Source: Shewanella sp. KX20019
GTDB lineage: Bacteria > Pseudomonadota > Gammaproteobacteria > Enterobacterales > Shewanellaceae
Assembly: GCF_016757755.1 (NCBI RefSeq)
Contig: NZ_CP068437.1
Span: 1,178,001 to 1,242,000 of the forward strand
DNA: 64,000 nucleotides
Reading direction: 5' to 3'
The position numbers and the translations under genes were made by a program. Position 1 is the first letter of the stretch, and each line of letters starts with the position of its first letter. Positions 24,722-34,028 of the stretch are shown one piece after another. The notes under the pieces are model-generated. The model was given only the letters and a program-made list of their open reading frames with translations. It had not been told where the DNA came from and did not search any database.

Positions 24722-25713
24722 TATTCCCCCTCGCTTTTGTTTAGTTCTGTAGCGTGCTGTTGTGCTTCTCTGCGACCGGCAAAGTTGAAAAAGATAATGA
24801 TCATCACCGCGGCAACGGTGCAGCCAACCCCAAGTTCGATCAGCAAAATACCTAAGTGCTGACCAGCAATAGGGTCGTCAGCGAGTACGTTGTAATCTAA
24901 GAAGTTACCGCCGTTAATGAGTGAAACCACACCAACGCTGGCATAGAGCAATAAGCCGATAGCTGCTACCAGTTGGATAATCGTCTGATTAAAGACACGC
25001 CTTGCGGTATCTAGGCCATATAACATGGCATAGAGAATAATTGCTGCGGCAAAAATCACACCTGCCTGAAACCCGCCTCCGGGGCCAAAGTCACCGTGAA
25101 ATTGCACATAGAGTGCAAATAAAAGGATAAAGGGAATGAGTATTTTGCTAACAATGCGCAGCACCATATGCTGCTCATGCATCTCATCTTTTTTGATCTT
25201 TTCTCGGCTTTCATCTAATTGATGAGACTTGCGACGTCGGGGCAGTGACAGCAGTGATAACACACCAATACCAGCAGTAAAGATAACGGCAACCTCACCT
25301 AAGGTGTCAAAGGCACGGTAGCTCGCCAGTACTGAGGTGACAATGTTAGGTACACCGACCTCCTGCATAGAATCATTAATATAGCGAGGAGCGACATGCT
25401 GATGAACGGGGGCATCGAAGCTGCCAAAATAGGGCATATCTAAGGTGCCGTAGATCAGCATGCCACCTGTGATAAAGACAACCAGTAAGGCCAGTAGCGG
25501 TTTATGACGCTTTGGCGCCTCGCGGCGTCCAGTCATGGTGATGGCTGCCAGCATGAGTAAACCTGAAATACCAGCGCCGACAGCGGCCTCTGTAAAGGCC
25601 ACATCCACGGCATCTAATACCACAAAGAAGCTTGCTGATAGTAAGCCGTAGATCCCGGTCAACATCACCACGGCCAACAGATCTTTTGTCCGTACAATGG
25701 CGATAGCGATCAC
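24721..25713 (-). CDS. mnhB: Fused DUF4040-MnhB antiporter subunit
   Basis: The N-terminal part (residues 1-65, VRTKDLLAVVMLTGIYGLLSASFFVVLDAVDVAFTEAAVGAG) is the DUF4040 domain that in classical operons is inside MrpA. The middle has two more TM helices, and the C-terminal half (from about residue 180, ILIPFILLFALYVQFHGDFGPGGGFQAGVIFA) is the MnhB domain. The frame opens with GTG at 25713, but no ribosome site precedes it. The family N-terminus continues upstream in frame (IETLVNVVLLSFLV) to an ATC codon at 25755, which has a strong GGGAGGGGA site 7 bp upstream, so initiation at ATC is likely. That would overlap the mnhG stop and add 14 residues. Confidence 0.88.
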   Translation of the reverse strand: MIAIAIVRTKDLLAVVMLTGIYGLLSASFFVVLDAVDVAFTEAAVGAGISGLLMLAAITMTGRREAPKRHKPLLALLVVFITGGMLIYGTLDMPYFGSFDAPVHQHVAPRYINDSMQEVGVPNIVTSVLASYRAFDTLGEVAVIFTAGIGVLSLLSLPRRRKSHQLDESREKIKKDEMHEQHMVLRIVSKILIPFILLFALYVQFHGDFGPGGGFQAGVIFAAAIILYAMLYGLDTARRVFNQTIIQLVAAIGLLLYASVGVVSLINGGNFLDYNVLADDPIAGQHLGILLIELGVGCTVAAVMIIIFFNFAGRREAQQHATELNKSEGE

Positions 25714-25742
25714 GACGAGAAAGCTTAATAGAACGACATTAA

Positions 25743-26084
25743 CTAAAGTTTCGATGGCTTGTCCCCTCCCTTGTTAATTGACTCATCAAGCACTGGTTGC
25801 ACGTTGTTACGTAGTGCTGCTTTGGCCAGAGCATGACTTGCAGTAGGGTTGATAAGTAGGGTGAACAGTAAGATCATCATCAGCTTAAGCAGCACTAGAC
25901 CTTCAGGGTTTTGTAACATCAGGCCAATGAGTATTAGCCCCGCACCTAAGGTGTCGGTGACACCTACCGCGTGCATGCGAGTAAAGAAATCTGGGAAGCG
26001 CAAGATGCCAACGCCGCCGGATAGACATAGAAAACAGCCGAGCAGCAAACATAAGCCACTAGCGATCTCGAGTATGAGATTCAT
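25743..26084 (-). CDS. mnhG: Na+/H+ antiporter subunit G
   Basis: The product has 113 residues and three TM helices. GGVGILRFPDFFTRMHAVGVTDTLGAGLILIGLML is the MnhG/PhaG signature, and NPTASHALAKAA follows near the C-terminus. It overlaps mnhF by 4 bp and its 3' end overlaps the probable true start of mnhB. The subunit is needed for assembly of the antiporter complex in characterised systems. Confidence 0.93.
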   Translation of the reverse strand: MNLILEIASGLCLLLGCFLCLSGGVGILRFPDFFTRMHAVGVTDTLGAGLILIGLMLQNPEGLVLLKLMMILLFTLLINPTASHALAKAALRNNVQPVLDESINKGGDKPSKL

Positions 26085-26377
26085 TGTTTATCCTCTTTAG
26101 TTGATGGTTGCTGTCGAAGCGCGTGCTTGAACTCAACAGAGTCAGAAAAGCGCAGTACGCCGATAACACTGATAAAGTTGATCAGGGCGTATACCAGGGC
26201 GATATCGAGAAACTCAGGGCGTCCCATCAAAAAGCCCAGTATCGAGATCAGCAGCACCGTTTTAGTGCCAAACATATTAAATGCGAGGATTCGATCGTAT
26301 AGCGTTGGCCCCACGACACAGCGAATGATCGCGAGGAGCATGACAACAAGAATGGCGATTGTGGCTGCAGTTAACAT
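26081..26377 (-). CDS. mnhF: Na+/H+ antiporter subunit F
   Basis: The product has 98 residues and three TM helices. The family pattern RCVVGPTLYDRILAFNMFGTKTVLLISILG is clear, followed by DIALVYALINFISVIGVLRF. It overlaps mnhE by 7 bp upstream and mnhG by 4 bp downstream, in the conserved E-F-G order. Confidence 0.93.
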   Translation of the reverse strand: MLTAATIAILVVMLLAIIRCVVGPTLYDRILAFNMFGTKTVLLISILGFLMGRPEFLDIALVYALINFISVIGVLRFSDSVEFKHALRQQPSTKEDKQ

Positions 26378-26904
26378 CTGTTTTCCAATTCAGTTACTCG
26401 GCGATCCATCTCGCCGGCTTTTAAGGTATCGATATTGTCTTTAATCAATGCGTGGATGGTCATGCGATCGCCGACTAGGTCCACTGTTACTGTTCCCGGC
26501 GTTAAGGTGATGGAGTTGGCGTAGATAACCTTGCCGAGATCGGTGCGTTGACTGGCATCTATCGTGACAAGCGTTGGGGAGATGCTGCTATTGCCGAGCC
26601 AGATGTGTTTGACTACAGAGATATTGGCAACAATGACCTCTTTGGTTAGCCATAGCAGATAGCTAGGCATTTTCAGTGAAAGGTGAACTGGCTGAGACTC
26701 ATGATCGATCACATCCATCCGGTGTGCGATATAGAGCACCAGCAGGATAGAAGCGGCACCCAGTGATAGCAGCAGTGCGTTGCTGTAGTTTGAGTTAATC
26801 CACCAAAAGAGAGACAGGCTTAAACAGAGGCAGAGTGTGTGGCTCGGCAGATGCTTCGTTGTGTCATCTAACGTTTTTTTGTCTAAAATTTTGTTATTTT
26901 TCAT
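26371..26904 (-). CDS. mnhE: Na+/H+ antiporter subunit E
   Basis: This is the MnhE-type subunit. Two TM helices lie near residues 25-60 and a cytoplasmic domain follows, with ITLTPGTVTVDLVGDRMTIHALI, the family hallmark. I start at ATG 26904 (177 residues), which matches family length; the open frame extends to 26952 but adds residues without a start signal. The ribosome site (AAAAGTG) is weak. This is the first gene of the antiporter operon, which runs E-F-G-B-C-D-D'-small-D''. The exported protein at 26992-27429 precedes it by 87 bp on the same strand and may share the promoter. Confidence 0.88.
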   Translation of the reverse strand: MKNNKILDKKTLDDTTKHLPSHTLCLCLSLSLFWWINSNYSNALLLSLGAASILLVLYIAHRMDVIDHESQPVHLSLKMPSYLLWLTKEVIVANISVVKHIWLGNSSISPTLVTIDASQRTDLGKVIYANSITLTPGTVTVDLVGDRMTIHALIKDNIDTLKAGEMDRRVTELENRC

Positions 26905-26991
26905 GATCACTTTTACCGTTACCAATAAGTTCATTGGATTGGGGGTCAACACATGGCAGCGCTAGTAAGTTTTATCTATGACTTACAGTGG

Positions 26992-27429
26992 TTATGGACA
27001 TGAAGATTCCACTTCAAGTGCATCGAAAATTTGCGTGTGTAGTACCTGCATCGATTCGATTGGATATGACAGATGTCCAACGAGGCGCTGTGCCAAGTGC
27101 TCAATATTTTCGTTTTGAGGTAGGCATAATTGGATAGGTTGCTCCTTCGATGTCCGCTTTCCAACTCGTGTTCGATAGGCTCTATCTAGAAAAACTCCCG
27201 AAGTTTCACGCAATATGTAATCTGATTTTGTGGTTAAGGAACCCGCCAGAAACCCCTGAATATAGTGAACACAGGAGTCGGCAGAGCGCTCCTCTGAGGC
27301 ATTCTCAAGTGACATGCAAGAGTCAAGTACCACTAGCTCCTCATTTGTAGGAGCAGTTGTTGCTGCAAATACTGGAAAGGAAAAGGTCAATGCTAATGTT
27401 AATAGCGCTAATAACTGGCTGGTCTTCAT
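26992..27429 (-). CDS. Exported protein of the Rap1a/Tai-like type
   Basis: The product has 145 residues and the signal peptide MKTSQLLALLTLALTFSFPVFAA. The mature part has the spacing of the Rap1a/Tai fold: DSCVHYIQGFLAGSL near residue 51, then IQLCLPQNENIEHLAQRLVGHL near residue 98, and a final SSCP, with four cysteines that could form two disulfides. Characterised Rap1a/Tai proteins neutralise type VI amidases in the periplasm, but many relatives have unknown roles and no effector is encoded nearby. The family call is by pattern and is tentative. Confidence 0.65.
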   Translation of the reverse strand: MKTSQLLALLTLALTFSFPVFAATTAPTNEELVVLDSCMSLENASEERSADSCVHYIQGFLAGSLTTKSDYILRETSGVFLDRAYRTRVGKRTSKEQPIQLCLPQNENIEHLAQRLVGHLSYPIESMQVLHTQIFDALEVESSCP

Positions 27430-28307
27430 TTAAGCTCCTTGTTTATATGTTTACTTATTCGATTGTAAGTAATTCAAGAGTCATAAATTAGTAGCAAGTA
27501 GAAGTGGTTATATATTACTGGCAGGGTAATGTCTTAATGTTTTCGCCAGGTGAACTCTTGAGTGTCCAGCTGTTTATTTCACCAGCTTTTGACCTGTTGA
27601 TATTACAGTTGCCACTAGGTTATAAAGTCTTAACCTATAAAGTTAATTAGTCACTCTTACTTATAATTTATATTTGCATTGTTATGCATAGTTACTCATT
27701 GACCTTGATAGTTAAGAGCAAATTGATAGTTTGTGTAAACTCGATTATTGTTGTTTTATTCATCGAGAATTACGAAGTGTTACTGCAAGCTATTGTATTG
27801 GTGTGATTTATTTTTTGTTGTTTATGGCTGGTTGATGTTGGTACTGGAATGGTTAAGTTTTGATTTATGTTAAGTTAAGCTAGTTTATGGTTATTCTTAA
27901 GTTTATTTTAAGCTTTGGTGTTGGCTTGAATTATAAGCTGGTTGGTATTTTATTTAGTCTAGTTCTGATAGTTGTTTAAAATAGTTAGGCGTTACTGACG
28001 GTATTTCTGACTAACTATATAGCGTTAAAGTTGTTACCTTATTAGTTTTCCTGTGTTCAACAGCTGATTTTACTTATTGTAATCTAATACGACTAAGCTG
28101 CTAAAAATGGTTCTGCTCTACTTTCTAATAAGGCATGTGCTTTTTATAATCTATGCCGTGATAAATGTAGGGCGTTGTCAGCCCCAACTGAATATTGTGA
28201 GTATTAATAACCTAAACGGTGACAAGGTGTCAGTAGTTGCTAAGGCTGGTTGTGTAGGTAAAGCTAAGCCATCTCAGGGTCTGGATCACCGGACCCCAAC
28301 TTGGCTA
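27430..28307. other. 878-bp gene-free region
   Basis: I see no gene. It is very T-rich on the plus strand, with repeated GTTAAG/TTTAAG words near 27850-27920. A 54-bp sequence at 28213-28266 recurs at 34539-34592. It may hold promoters for the minus-strand gene at 27429. An ORF at 28107-28340 is not supported. Confidence 0.5.
28213..28266. repeat. 54-bp dispersed repeat, copy 1
   Basis: It starts TAAACGGTGACAAGG, runs through TTGCTAAGGCTGGTTGTGTA and ends AAAGCTA. It aligns without gaps with 34539-34592 (about 85 percent identity by eye). Its nature is unknown. Confidence 0.65.
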
Positions 28308-29615
28308 TTAATTAAATCGGTTTGGCAAAAAGGGGGCTAACTCAACACTCGGTGTACTACCTGTGATGAGCTCGCTCACCAGCTTTCCTGTTATCGGCCC
28401 TAGACTCAGTCCCATCATCGCGTGTCCTGTTGCTATTGTGAGGTTATCAATATTAGGTGCCGGGCCTATAATGGGCAATCCGTCAGGGGAACAGGGGCGA
28501 AATCCGCTCCAAAATTGGCTGCGATCTATCGCTCTGCTGTCGAAAGCTGGGAGGTATTGGCTAGCAGAGCGCAATAAACCTGTAATGCGATTTGAGCTTA
28601 GCCCTCTTGACTCCAGTGCTGCGAGAACACCAAGCTCCATGGTTCCTCCAAATCGAATCTCATCATTAAAGGGGCTAACAGCCACTTTTGCTTCGCTTAA
28701 GATAAATGGAGTACGACATGAAAATGGCGCATTGCCTGCCGCGGATGTGTTGTCCAATGTAATGCTAATGCCTTTCCCTGATTGTACAGGAAGTTCAAAG
28801 TTCAAGCCTTTAGCTAACTTTTGACACCAGGCACCATTAGCAAGGACAACATTTCCGGCATTAACTTTTCCTTTCGTTGTGTGAATGCTACTGATAGTGC
28901 GTGGCGCTTTAGCGTCGGTTTCAAAACTTATCACTTCTGTTTGCTCCATGAATTCAACCCCTTGCTTTGTTAAGAACGATTTCATCGAGGAGATAAATTC
29001 AAAGGGCGATATATGGGCATCTTCGGGGTAGTGAGCGGCGCCGACCACGTCAAAGTCAATGTTAGGTTCTAATCTTTTCAGTGCTTCTTTATCAAGAATT
29101 TCAGCATTCAGCCCAAGAGTATTCGCTTGCGCCACGGTGACGGCCTCTTCATCTAACCCTGATTGGGTTTTATAGAGCATAAGCAAGCCTTTTTGATGAA
29201 ATTGAAACTCAATATCACCACTCTTAGACAGCATTTGATAAAGTTCTAGAGACTTTAAGTTAATATCTAAGAGTACTTGTTGAGTTTGCTGCGTATGTTC
29301 TTTGGTGCACTTTTTGGCAAATGATAATAGCCATTTTAGAAAATCAGCATTCAGGCTTGGACGCACAAAGAAGGGGCTTTGTGGATTAAGCATCCATTTC
29401 AGCCCTTTTTTAATCATCCCGGGGGCCGCTAAAGGGATGAAGTGACTGGGTGTAATATAACCAGCATTACCATAGGAGCAGGCTTTTCCTATCTCATCCT
29501 TCTCTATAACTACGACCTTCATACCAGCTTTATGTAGGTAGTAGGCACTACAGATCCCAATTATCCCGCCACCGACAATGGCGACATTTTTTCTATTTAT
29601 AGAAGTTAGCGACAA
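28308..29615 (-). CDS. D-amino-acid dehydrogenase-type FAD oxidoreductase
   Basis: This 435-residue flavoenzyme of the DAO/DadA family oxidises an amine or D-amino acid and passes electrons to the respiratory chain. The FAD site VAIVGGGIIGICSAYYLHKAG begins at residue 11, followed by CSYGNAGYITPSHFIPLAAPG, a DadA-family segment. The C-terminal SGFRPCSPDGLPIIGPAP and TGHAMMGLSLGPITGKL contact the flavin. It stands alone without the proline racemase or permease genes found next to hydroxyproline dehydrogenases, so the substrate is uncertain. The ATG at 29615 has GAGGG upstream. Confidence 0.82.
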   Translation of the reverse strand: MSLTSINRKNVAIVGGGIIGICSAYYLHKAGMKVVVIEKDEIGKACSYGNAGYITPSHFIPLAAPGMIKKGLKWMLNPQSPFFVRPSLNADFLKWLLSFAKKCTKEHTQQTQQVLLDINLKSLELYQMLSKSGDIEFQFHQKGLLMLYKTQSGLDEEAVTVAQANTLGLNAEILDKEALKRLEPNIDFDVVGAAHYPEDAHISPFEFISSMKSFLTKQGVEFMEQTEVISFETDAKAPRTISSIHTTKGKVNAGNVVLANGAWCQKLAKGLNFELPVQSGKGISITLDNTSAAGNAPFSCRTPFILSEAKVAVSPFNDEIRFGGTMELGVLAALESRGLSSNRITGLLRSASQYLPAFDSRAIDRSQFWSGFRPCSPDGLPIIGPAPNIDNLTIATGHAMMGLSLGPITGKLVSELITGSTPSVELAPFLPNRFN

Positions 29616-30268
29616 AATAATCCCTCAATTTGTATCCTAGTGCAGACAATTACCCTAACTCTTGGGTGAATTGGATATCACTAAGTATCAGTTTCTTAAG
29701 AATGTATTTAATAAAGCAGCTATGCGGTTTGTTCTAAATCAACTCAATGCAGGAAAGTGAGTCAACATGAATTATTCTATCGATGCCGGTGGAGGGATAA
29801 CACAATAGCAAGGCTATTAAATTCCCACTGAATTCTGAATCCTCTGGGAGGGTATATGTATTTAATTCAGAGCGTCCTAGGGCTCAAAATGTCGCTGAAT
29901 GTTCTTCGAGCAGAGTGCTTTTAGCATGTTAAACGCCACATACTTTTAACGCGTTACAGCGCTGCGCAATAGTCACTTTGCTATGCAATCTCTCTGTTGA
30001 ATATAAGGTCTTGCTTATGTGTTGGTAACATTTTATTTACATCTCGGTTGGTTTTATTGTTAAGTAAAATCAATGCGTTACCGCTTTCTTGGTTGTTCTG
30101 TACACTGTTGCTGTATGAAAAAGCAGCTAAGATGCTACCGCTTTGTTGCTATTTGGTATATTGTATGCGCAATGAGTTCATTAAGGAAGTTGGCTCATAA
30201 ATAACAGGCGAGCTCAGTTGTTGGAGTATGGATTACGTCTGAAATAATCCATTTAAAAGGAATTAACA
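29616..30268. other. 653-bp gene-free region upstream of collagenase gene
   Basis: No gene is supported; the ORF at 29997-30200 lacks family features. A TCCCACTGAATTCTGAATCC segment with a TCTGGGAGGG partner near 29825-29855 can fold into a hairpin. A loosely similar TCCCACCGAATCCTG occurs at 56607. The region should contain promoters for the divergent neighbours. Confidence 0.4.
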
Positions 30269-33200
30269 ATGAAACCAAATCACCTCATGGTGGCGCTAGG
30301 GTTATTTAGTGCATCATCGCTGGCTCAGCCTGTGATATCCATGGACTCGGAGATAGCCTCTCCCATTAGCATGATCTCTGCACAAGCTGTATCGAAGCAA
30401 CCGATGGGCGCCATGGGCGTTGTTGGCCCAGCGGGTACCGAAGGCTGTGAGTCCTTTATTGGTCTAAGTGGTTGGGGGCTTGTCGATAAGCTTGTCACTT
30501 CTGATCCTCAATGTGTCAGTCCGCTATATAATTTGCGTGGTAGCGATGCTACGGCGTTGTTCAGTGAAAGTAATATACGCACGGCGTTAGCTGGCGTTAG
30601 AGATCGTGCGTTACGTTATACAGGTGTTGATACTGACGGTATTGAATCGCTGATTTACTATATTCGTGCAGCGCGTTATGTGCAGTTTTACAGTCCTGAC
30701 GACGTTCCAACATATTCGAGCGGCGTGGAGTCTGACACCAAGGTTGCACTGAATAATCTATTCAATAACAGTGCGGCCTGGACCGCTAGTGATGAGAATG
30801 CGGGTGTACTAAAAGAAGCGTTGATCCTGGTTGATTCCTCGGGCTTAGGTGCCTATTTTAACTGGACGACCAAAAAGGTGCTGGCGGAATACGACAGCAG
30901 TTGGCAAGCTTCTTGGGGCATGAATGCGGCGGCCAATGCGATTTTTACGACTCTGTTTCGAGGCCAATGGGATGATGATCTTCAGGCACTTTTTGCAAGT
31001 GATCCGTCGATCATGGATGATCTGAACAACTTCCAGTCCCGCAATCGTCACCTGTTAGGTACTGACGCCCAATATGTGTTGGTGAACGCGGTACGTGAGA
31101 TGTCTCGTTTCTACTACATTGATGCGCTATTTTCTAAGACAACTTCGGTAGTAAAATCAGTATTAACAAGTACTTCTAAGGACGATTCTACAGATGTGCT
31201 GTGGTTAGCGGCGGCTGAAATGGCTGACTATTACGATAGAGCTAACTGTAATGCTTACGATATCTGCGGCTTTAAGTATGCACTTGAGCAAGACACGTTA
31301 CCTTTTAACTATAAATGCTCCGCTAGTCTGAAGCTTAGAGCTCAGTCGATGTATAACGATCAAGCTGCTTGGGCTTGCGACGTGTTAGGTGGGCAGGAAG
31401 ATTACTTCCATGGCAAGCTACAGACCGGTAATCAGCCCGTAGCGAATGATAACAACAGTGATCTTGAATTGGTGATTTTTGACAGTTCTAACGATTACCA
31501 ATCATACGCGGGTACGTTCTTCGGTATCGCTACCAACAATGGTGGTATGTATCTGGAAGGCTCACCAGCAGGACAGAAGAATCAAGCGCGATTTATTGCC
31601 TATGAGGCCGAGTGGCGTCAGCCAGATTTCCATATCTGGAACCTACAACATGAGTACGTGCACTACCTCGACGGTCGCTTTAATCTCTATGGTGATTTTG
31701 GCCGTAGTATCTCCGCTAATACTATTTGGTGGATTGAGGGCTTGGCGGAGTACATCTCCTATCGTGATGCCAATAGCAATGCTATCGAGATGGGTGAAAC
31801 TCAGGAGTTTGCCTTATCAACGATATTGAAGAATAACTATGATTCAGGTCAGGATAGAATCTACCGCTGGGGCTACCTTGCAGTGCGCTTTATGTTCGAA
31901 AAACATCATGATGACGTAAGCCAAATCTTAACCTTATTACGAGATAATAAGTACGAAGAATACCAAGTCTTGATGGATAGCATTGGTACTCGTTATGACA
32001 ACGAGTGGCGTGGTTGGTTAACCAGTGGTCTCAGTATTGATAATGACGGCATTGTCGATAAAGGGCCTGCTGATGTAGATGCTCTTGCCAGCGGTACCGC
32101 GGGTAATTGGGCTGGTACTCCATCGACTATTAGTACCGATTTCTCGGTATGTGTGCCGACTGACGAAGCTAATCGTCATGATTCAAATAGCTCGTCTCTG
32201 ACTTTGGATACGCCTATAGAGTGTGTCGACTCTAAACAGGGACGTGCTAGCTTCGCTTTCGCAAATCCTGATAATGGCAGTGGTTCTCTATGGATCCGTA
32301 CGCGCGGCGGTTGGGGAGATGCTGACATCTACTACAATTCAGGCGGGTGGGCTAGCGGTGAGGAGAACGAAGGTTTTGCCATCGGCAACGGCAACTATGA
32401 AGTGATTGAAGTGCAGCTTAATCCAGATGAGTATTGGCACTATATTACACTCTCTGGTGATTTTGGTGGGGTAGACTTTATTGCCAGTACCACTGAGATT
32501 ACTGTTGAAACCGATCCTGGAACACCGGACCCAGTTGACCCAGTTGATCCTGTCGATCCAATTGACCCTCCGATTGATCCGGTAGATCCAGTAGTGCCTC
32601 ATTGCGGTGCTGCAACGACAAACTATGGTCAGGTCGACTATGGCCAGAGTGAATGTATCAGTGGTGGTCGTAATAGCTTCTATGTTTATGTCGAAGAGGA
32701 TAACACCAGCTTGACCATATCTCTTGCTGGTGGAGACGGCAATGCAGACCTTTACTACAACTCAAGTACGTGGGCAGGTGTAGACAGTGCCGAGCTTGCT
32801 TCGGTTTCGGCGGATAACAGTGAGTCGATCACCGTTGTTGCTCATCGAGGCTGGCGTTACTTTACAGTGGACAGCGGTAGTGAATTCAGTGGCGTAACAT
32901 TGACAGTGGTTAATGATGCCTCTACAACGCCGGTGGAGCCAGTTGATCCAGTGGGACAAATCGCCAATCAGTGTGCAAGCACTGGCGCTGTGTCGTATTC
33001 TAAGATAGCCGATGGTATACCACTTTGTGCGACAGACGGTCGTAACGAATACTATATCTACATCGATCAAGGCACACAAAGCTTGAGCATTCGCAGCGAT
33101 CACGGCACAGGTAACCTCAGTCTCTATGCTGGTACCAGCTGGTCGAATGCGACCAGCTACGATTATGCTTCGACCAATGCGGATACTAACCAAGAATCGA

Positions 33201-33295
33201 TTAGCGTTGCTAATCCACCTGAGGGTTGGTATTACATTACTGTGCAAAGCGAGCCTAGTGCGAGTGGTGCTAGCGTTCAGGTAGATGTTAAATAA
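30269..33295 (+). CDS. Secreted collagenase-type metalloprotease (peptidase M9) with three C-terminal PPC domains
   Basis: This 1008-residue exported protease has a signal peptide (MKPNHLMVALGLFSASSLAQ). The catalytic gluzincin motif is HEYVH (H461, E462, H465) in WNLQHEYVHYLDGRF, with E490 in WIEGLAEY as the probable third zinc ligand, as in Vibrio-type M9A collagenases. After residue 640 come three PPC domains (starting near 650, 785 and 910, each with GRxxFxxY and GxADxYY-like patterns). The first two are joined by a DPVDPVDPVDPIDP-type linker (about 748-776). PPC domains usually help secretion or substrate binding and may be trimmed. The ATG follows AAAAGGAATTAACA. It is monocistronic with a strong terminator. 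Confidence 0.9.
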   Translation: MKPNHLMVALGLFSASSLAQPVISMDSEIASPISMISAQAVSKQPMGAMGVVGPAGTEGCESFIGLSGWGLVDKLVTSDPQCVSPLYNLRGSDATALFSESNIRTALAGVRDRALRYTGVDTDGIESLIYYIRAARYVQFYSPDDVPTYSSGVESDTKVALNNLFNNSAAWTASDENAGVLKEALILVDSSGLGAYFNWTTKKVLAEYDSSWQASWGMNAAANAIFTTLFRGQWDDDLQALFASDPSIMDDLNNFQSRNRHLLGTDAQYVLVNAVREMSRFYYIDALFSKTTSVVKSVLTSTSKDDSTDVLWLAAAEMADYYDRANCNAYDICGFKYALEQDTLPFNYKCSASLKLRAQSMYNDQAAWACDVLGGQEDYFHGKLQTGNQPVANDNNSDLELVIFDSSNDYQSYAGTFFGIATNNGGMYLEGSPAGQKNQARFIAYEAEWRQPDFHIWNLQHEYVHYLDGRFNLYGDFGRSISANTIWWIEGLAEYISYRDANSNAIEMGETQEFALSTILKNNYDSGQDRIYRWGYLAVRFMFEKHHDDVSQILTLLRDNKYEEYQVLMDSIGTRYDNEWRGWLTSGLSIDNDGIVDKGPADVDALASGTAGNWAGTPSTISTDFSVCVPTDEANRHDSNSSSLTLDTPIECVDSKQGRASFAFANPDNGSGSLWIRTRGGWGDADIYYNSGGWASGEENEGFAIGNGNYEVIEVQLNPDEYWHYITLSGDFGGVDFIASTTEITVETDPGTPDPVDPVDPVDPIDPPIDPVDPVVPHCGAATTNYGQVDYGQSECISGGRNSFYVYVEEDNTSLTISLAGGDGNADLYYNSSTWAGVDSAELASVSADNSESITVVAHRGWRYFTVDSGSEFSGVTLTVVNDASTTPVEPVDPVGQIANQCASTGAVSYSKIADGIPLCATDGRNEYYIYIDQGTQSLSIRSDHGTGNLSLYAGTSWSNATSYDYASTNADTNQESISVANPPEGWYYITVQSEPSASGASVQVDVK

Positions 33296-33308
33296 AGACC
33301 TTTATTGA

Positions 33309-33332
33309 GGGCTCCTTAGGGAGCCCTTTTTT
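33309..33332 (+). terminator. Terminator of the collagenase gene
   Basis: GGGCTCC - TTA - GGGAGCCC followed by a T-run, 14 bp after the collagenase stop codon. Confidence 0.9.
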
Positions 33333-33355
33333 CGATAATATATAGAGGAACTTCT

Positions 33356-33937
33356 ATGCTCAGGTTATGGATATTTCTGTTGCTGTTGGTTGCTAATGTT
33401 GGTTTGGCAGCAGATGAAGACAGTAAACGGCGTCAAGCGAGCGCATTGCTAAACGCCATTGATGCCGAAAGAATGCTTTTACAGGCACAGTTTAAGTTGC
33501 AGGGGCAATATAGCCATCTATTGAAGGATTACCGAATTCCAATCGCTAAGCGACCGCTGGAGGAGCAGTTTCGTAAACGAGCTTTCGATTTCGCTCGCCA
33601 AACCATGAGCTGGGAACAGCTTGAGCCGCCAATTGTTGAGGCATACAGCCAGCAATACAGTGAAGAGGAGCTAGCAAGCTTAACAGCTTTCTTTGCGTCG
33701 GATACCGGGCAGAAGTTTTTAAAGACGCAACCGCAACTTGCCGCGAGCGTCGACCAATTAGTTAATCAGCAGTTGCAGATGGTTAATGGCCAGTTTGCGA
33801 ATTTGATTGAAGAGTTTGTTCTTCAGGCTGGTCTGACTCAGCAACCAGTGCCGAGTCACGGTTCAGCGGTCCACATCTCCCCCAAAAGTCGTCCTATAGC
33901 ACCGCCATCAAAACCAACTCATAACGTTAGCCAATAG
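33356..33937 (+). CDS. DUF2059 family exported protein
   Basis: The product has 193 residues with a short signal peptide (MLRLWIFLLLLVANVGLAA, cleavage near residue 19). The helical core with YSQQYSEEELASLTAFFASDTGQKFLKTQP matches the DUF2059 pattern. The family is common in proteobacterial periplasm, and its function is unknown. The C-terminal 40 residues are proline/serine-rich. It follows the collagenase terminator by 24 bp, so it may depend on readthrough or its own promoter. Confidence 0.82.
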   Translation: MLRLWIFLLLLVANVGLAADEDSKRRQASALLNAIDAERMLLQAQFKLQGQYSHLLKDYRIPIAKRPLEEQFRKRAFDFARQTMSWEQLEPPIVEAYSQQYSEEELASLTAFFASDTGQKFLKTQPQLAASVDQLVNQQLQMVNGQFANLIEEFVLQAGLTQQPVPSHGSAVHISPKSRPIAPPSKPTHNVSQ

Positions 33938-34028
33938 TTGCTCTGTTTTGAACAGAGCTTGCGGGCATAGAGTATTCTTGTGTGAGCTTATAGTTTGAGC
34001 TGCTCCAAGAAAGGAGCAGCAGTATGAC

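Noticed and set aside
29997..30200. 67-residue ORF upstream of the collagenase
   Set aside because: No ribosome site or recognisable family, and it lies in a promoter-like region.
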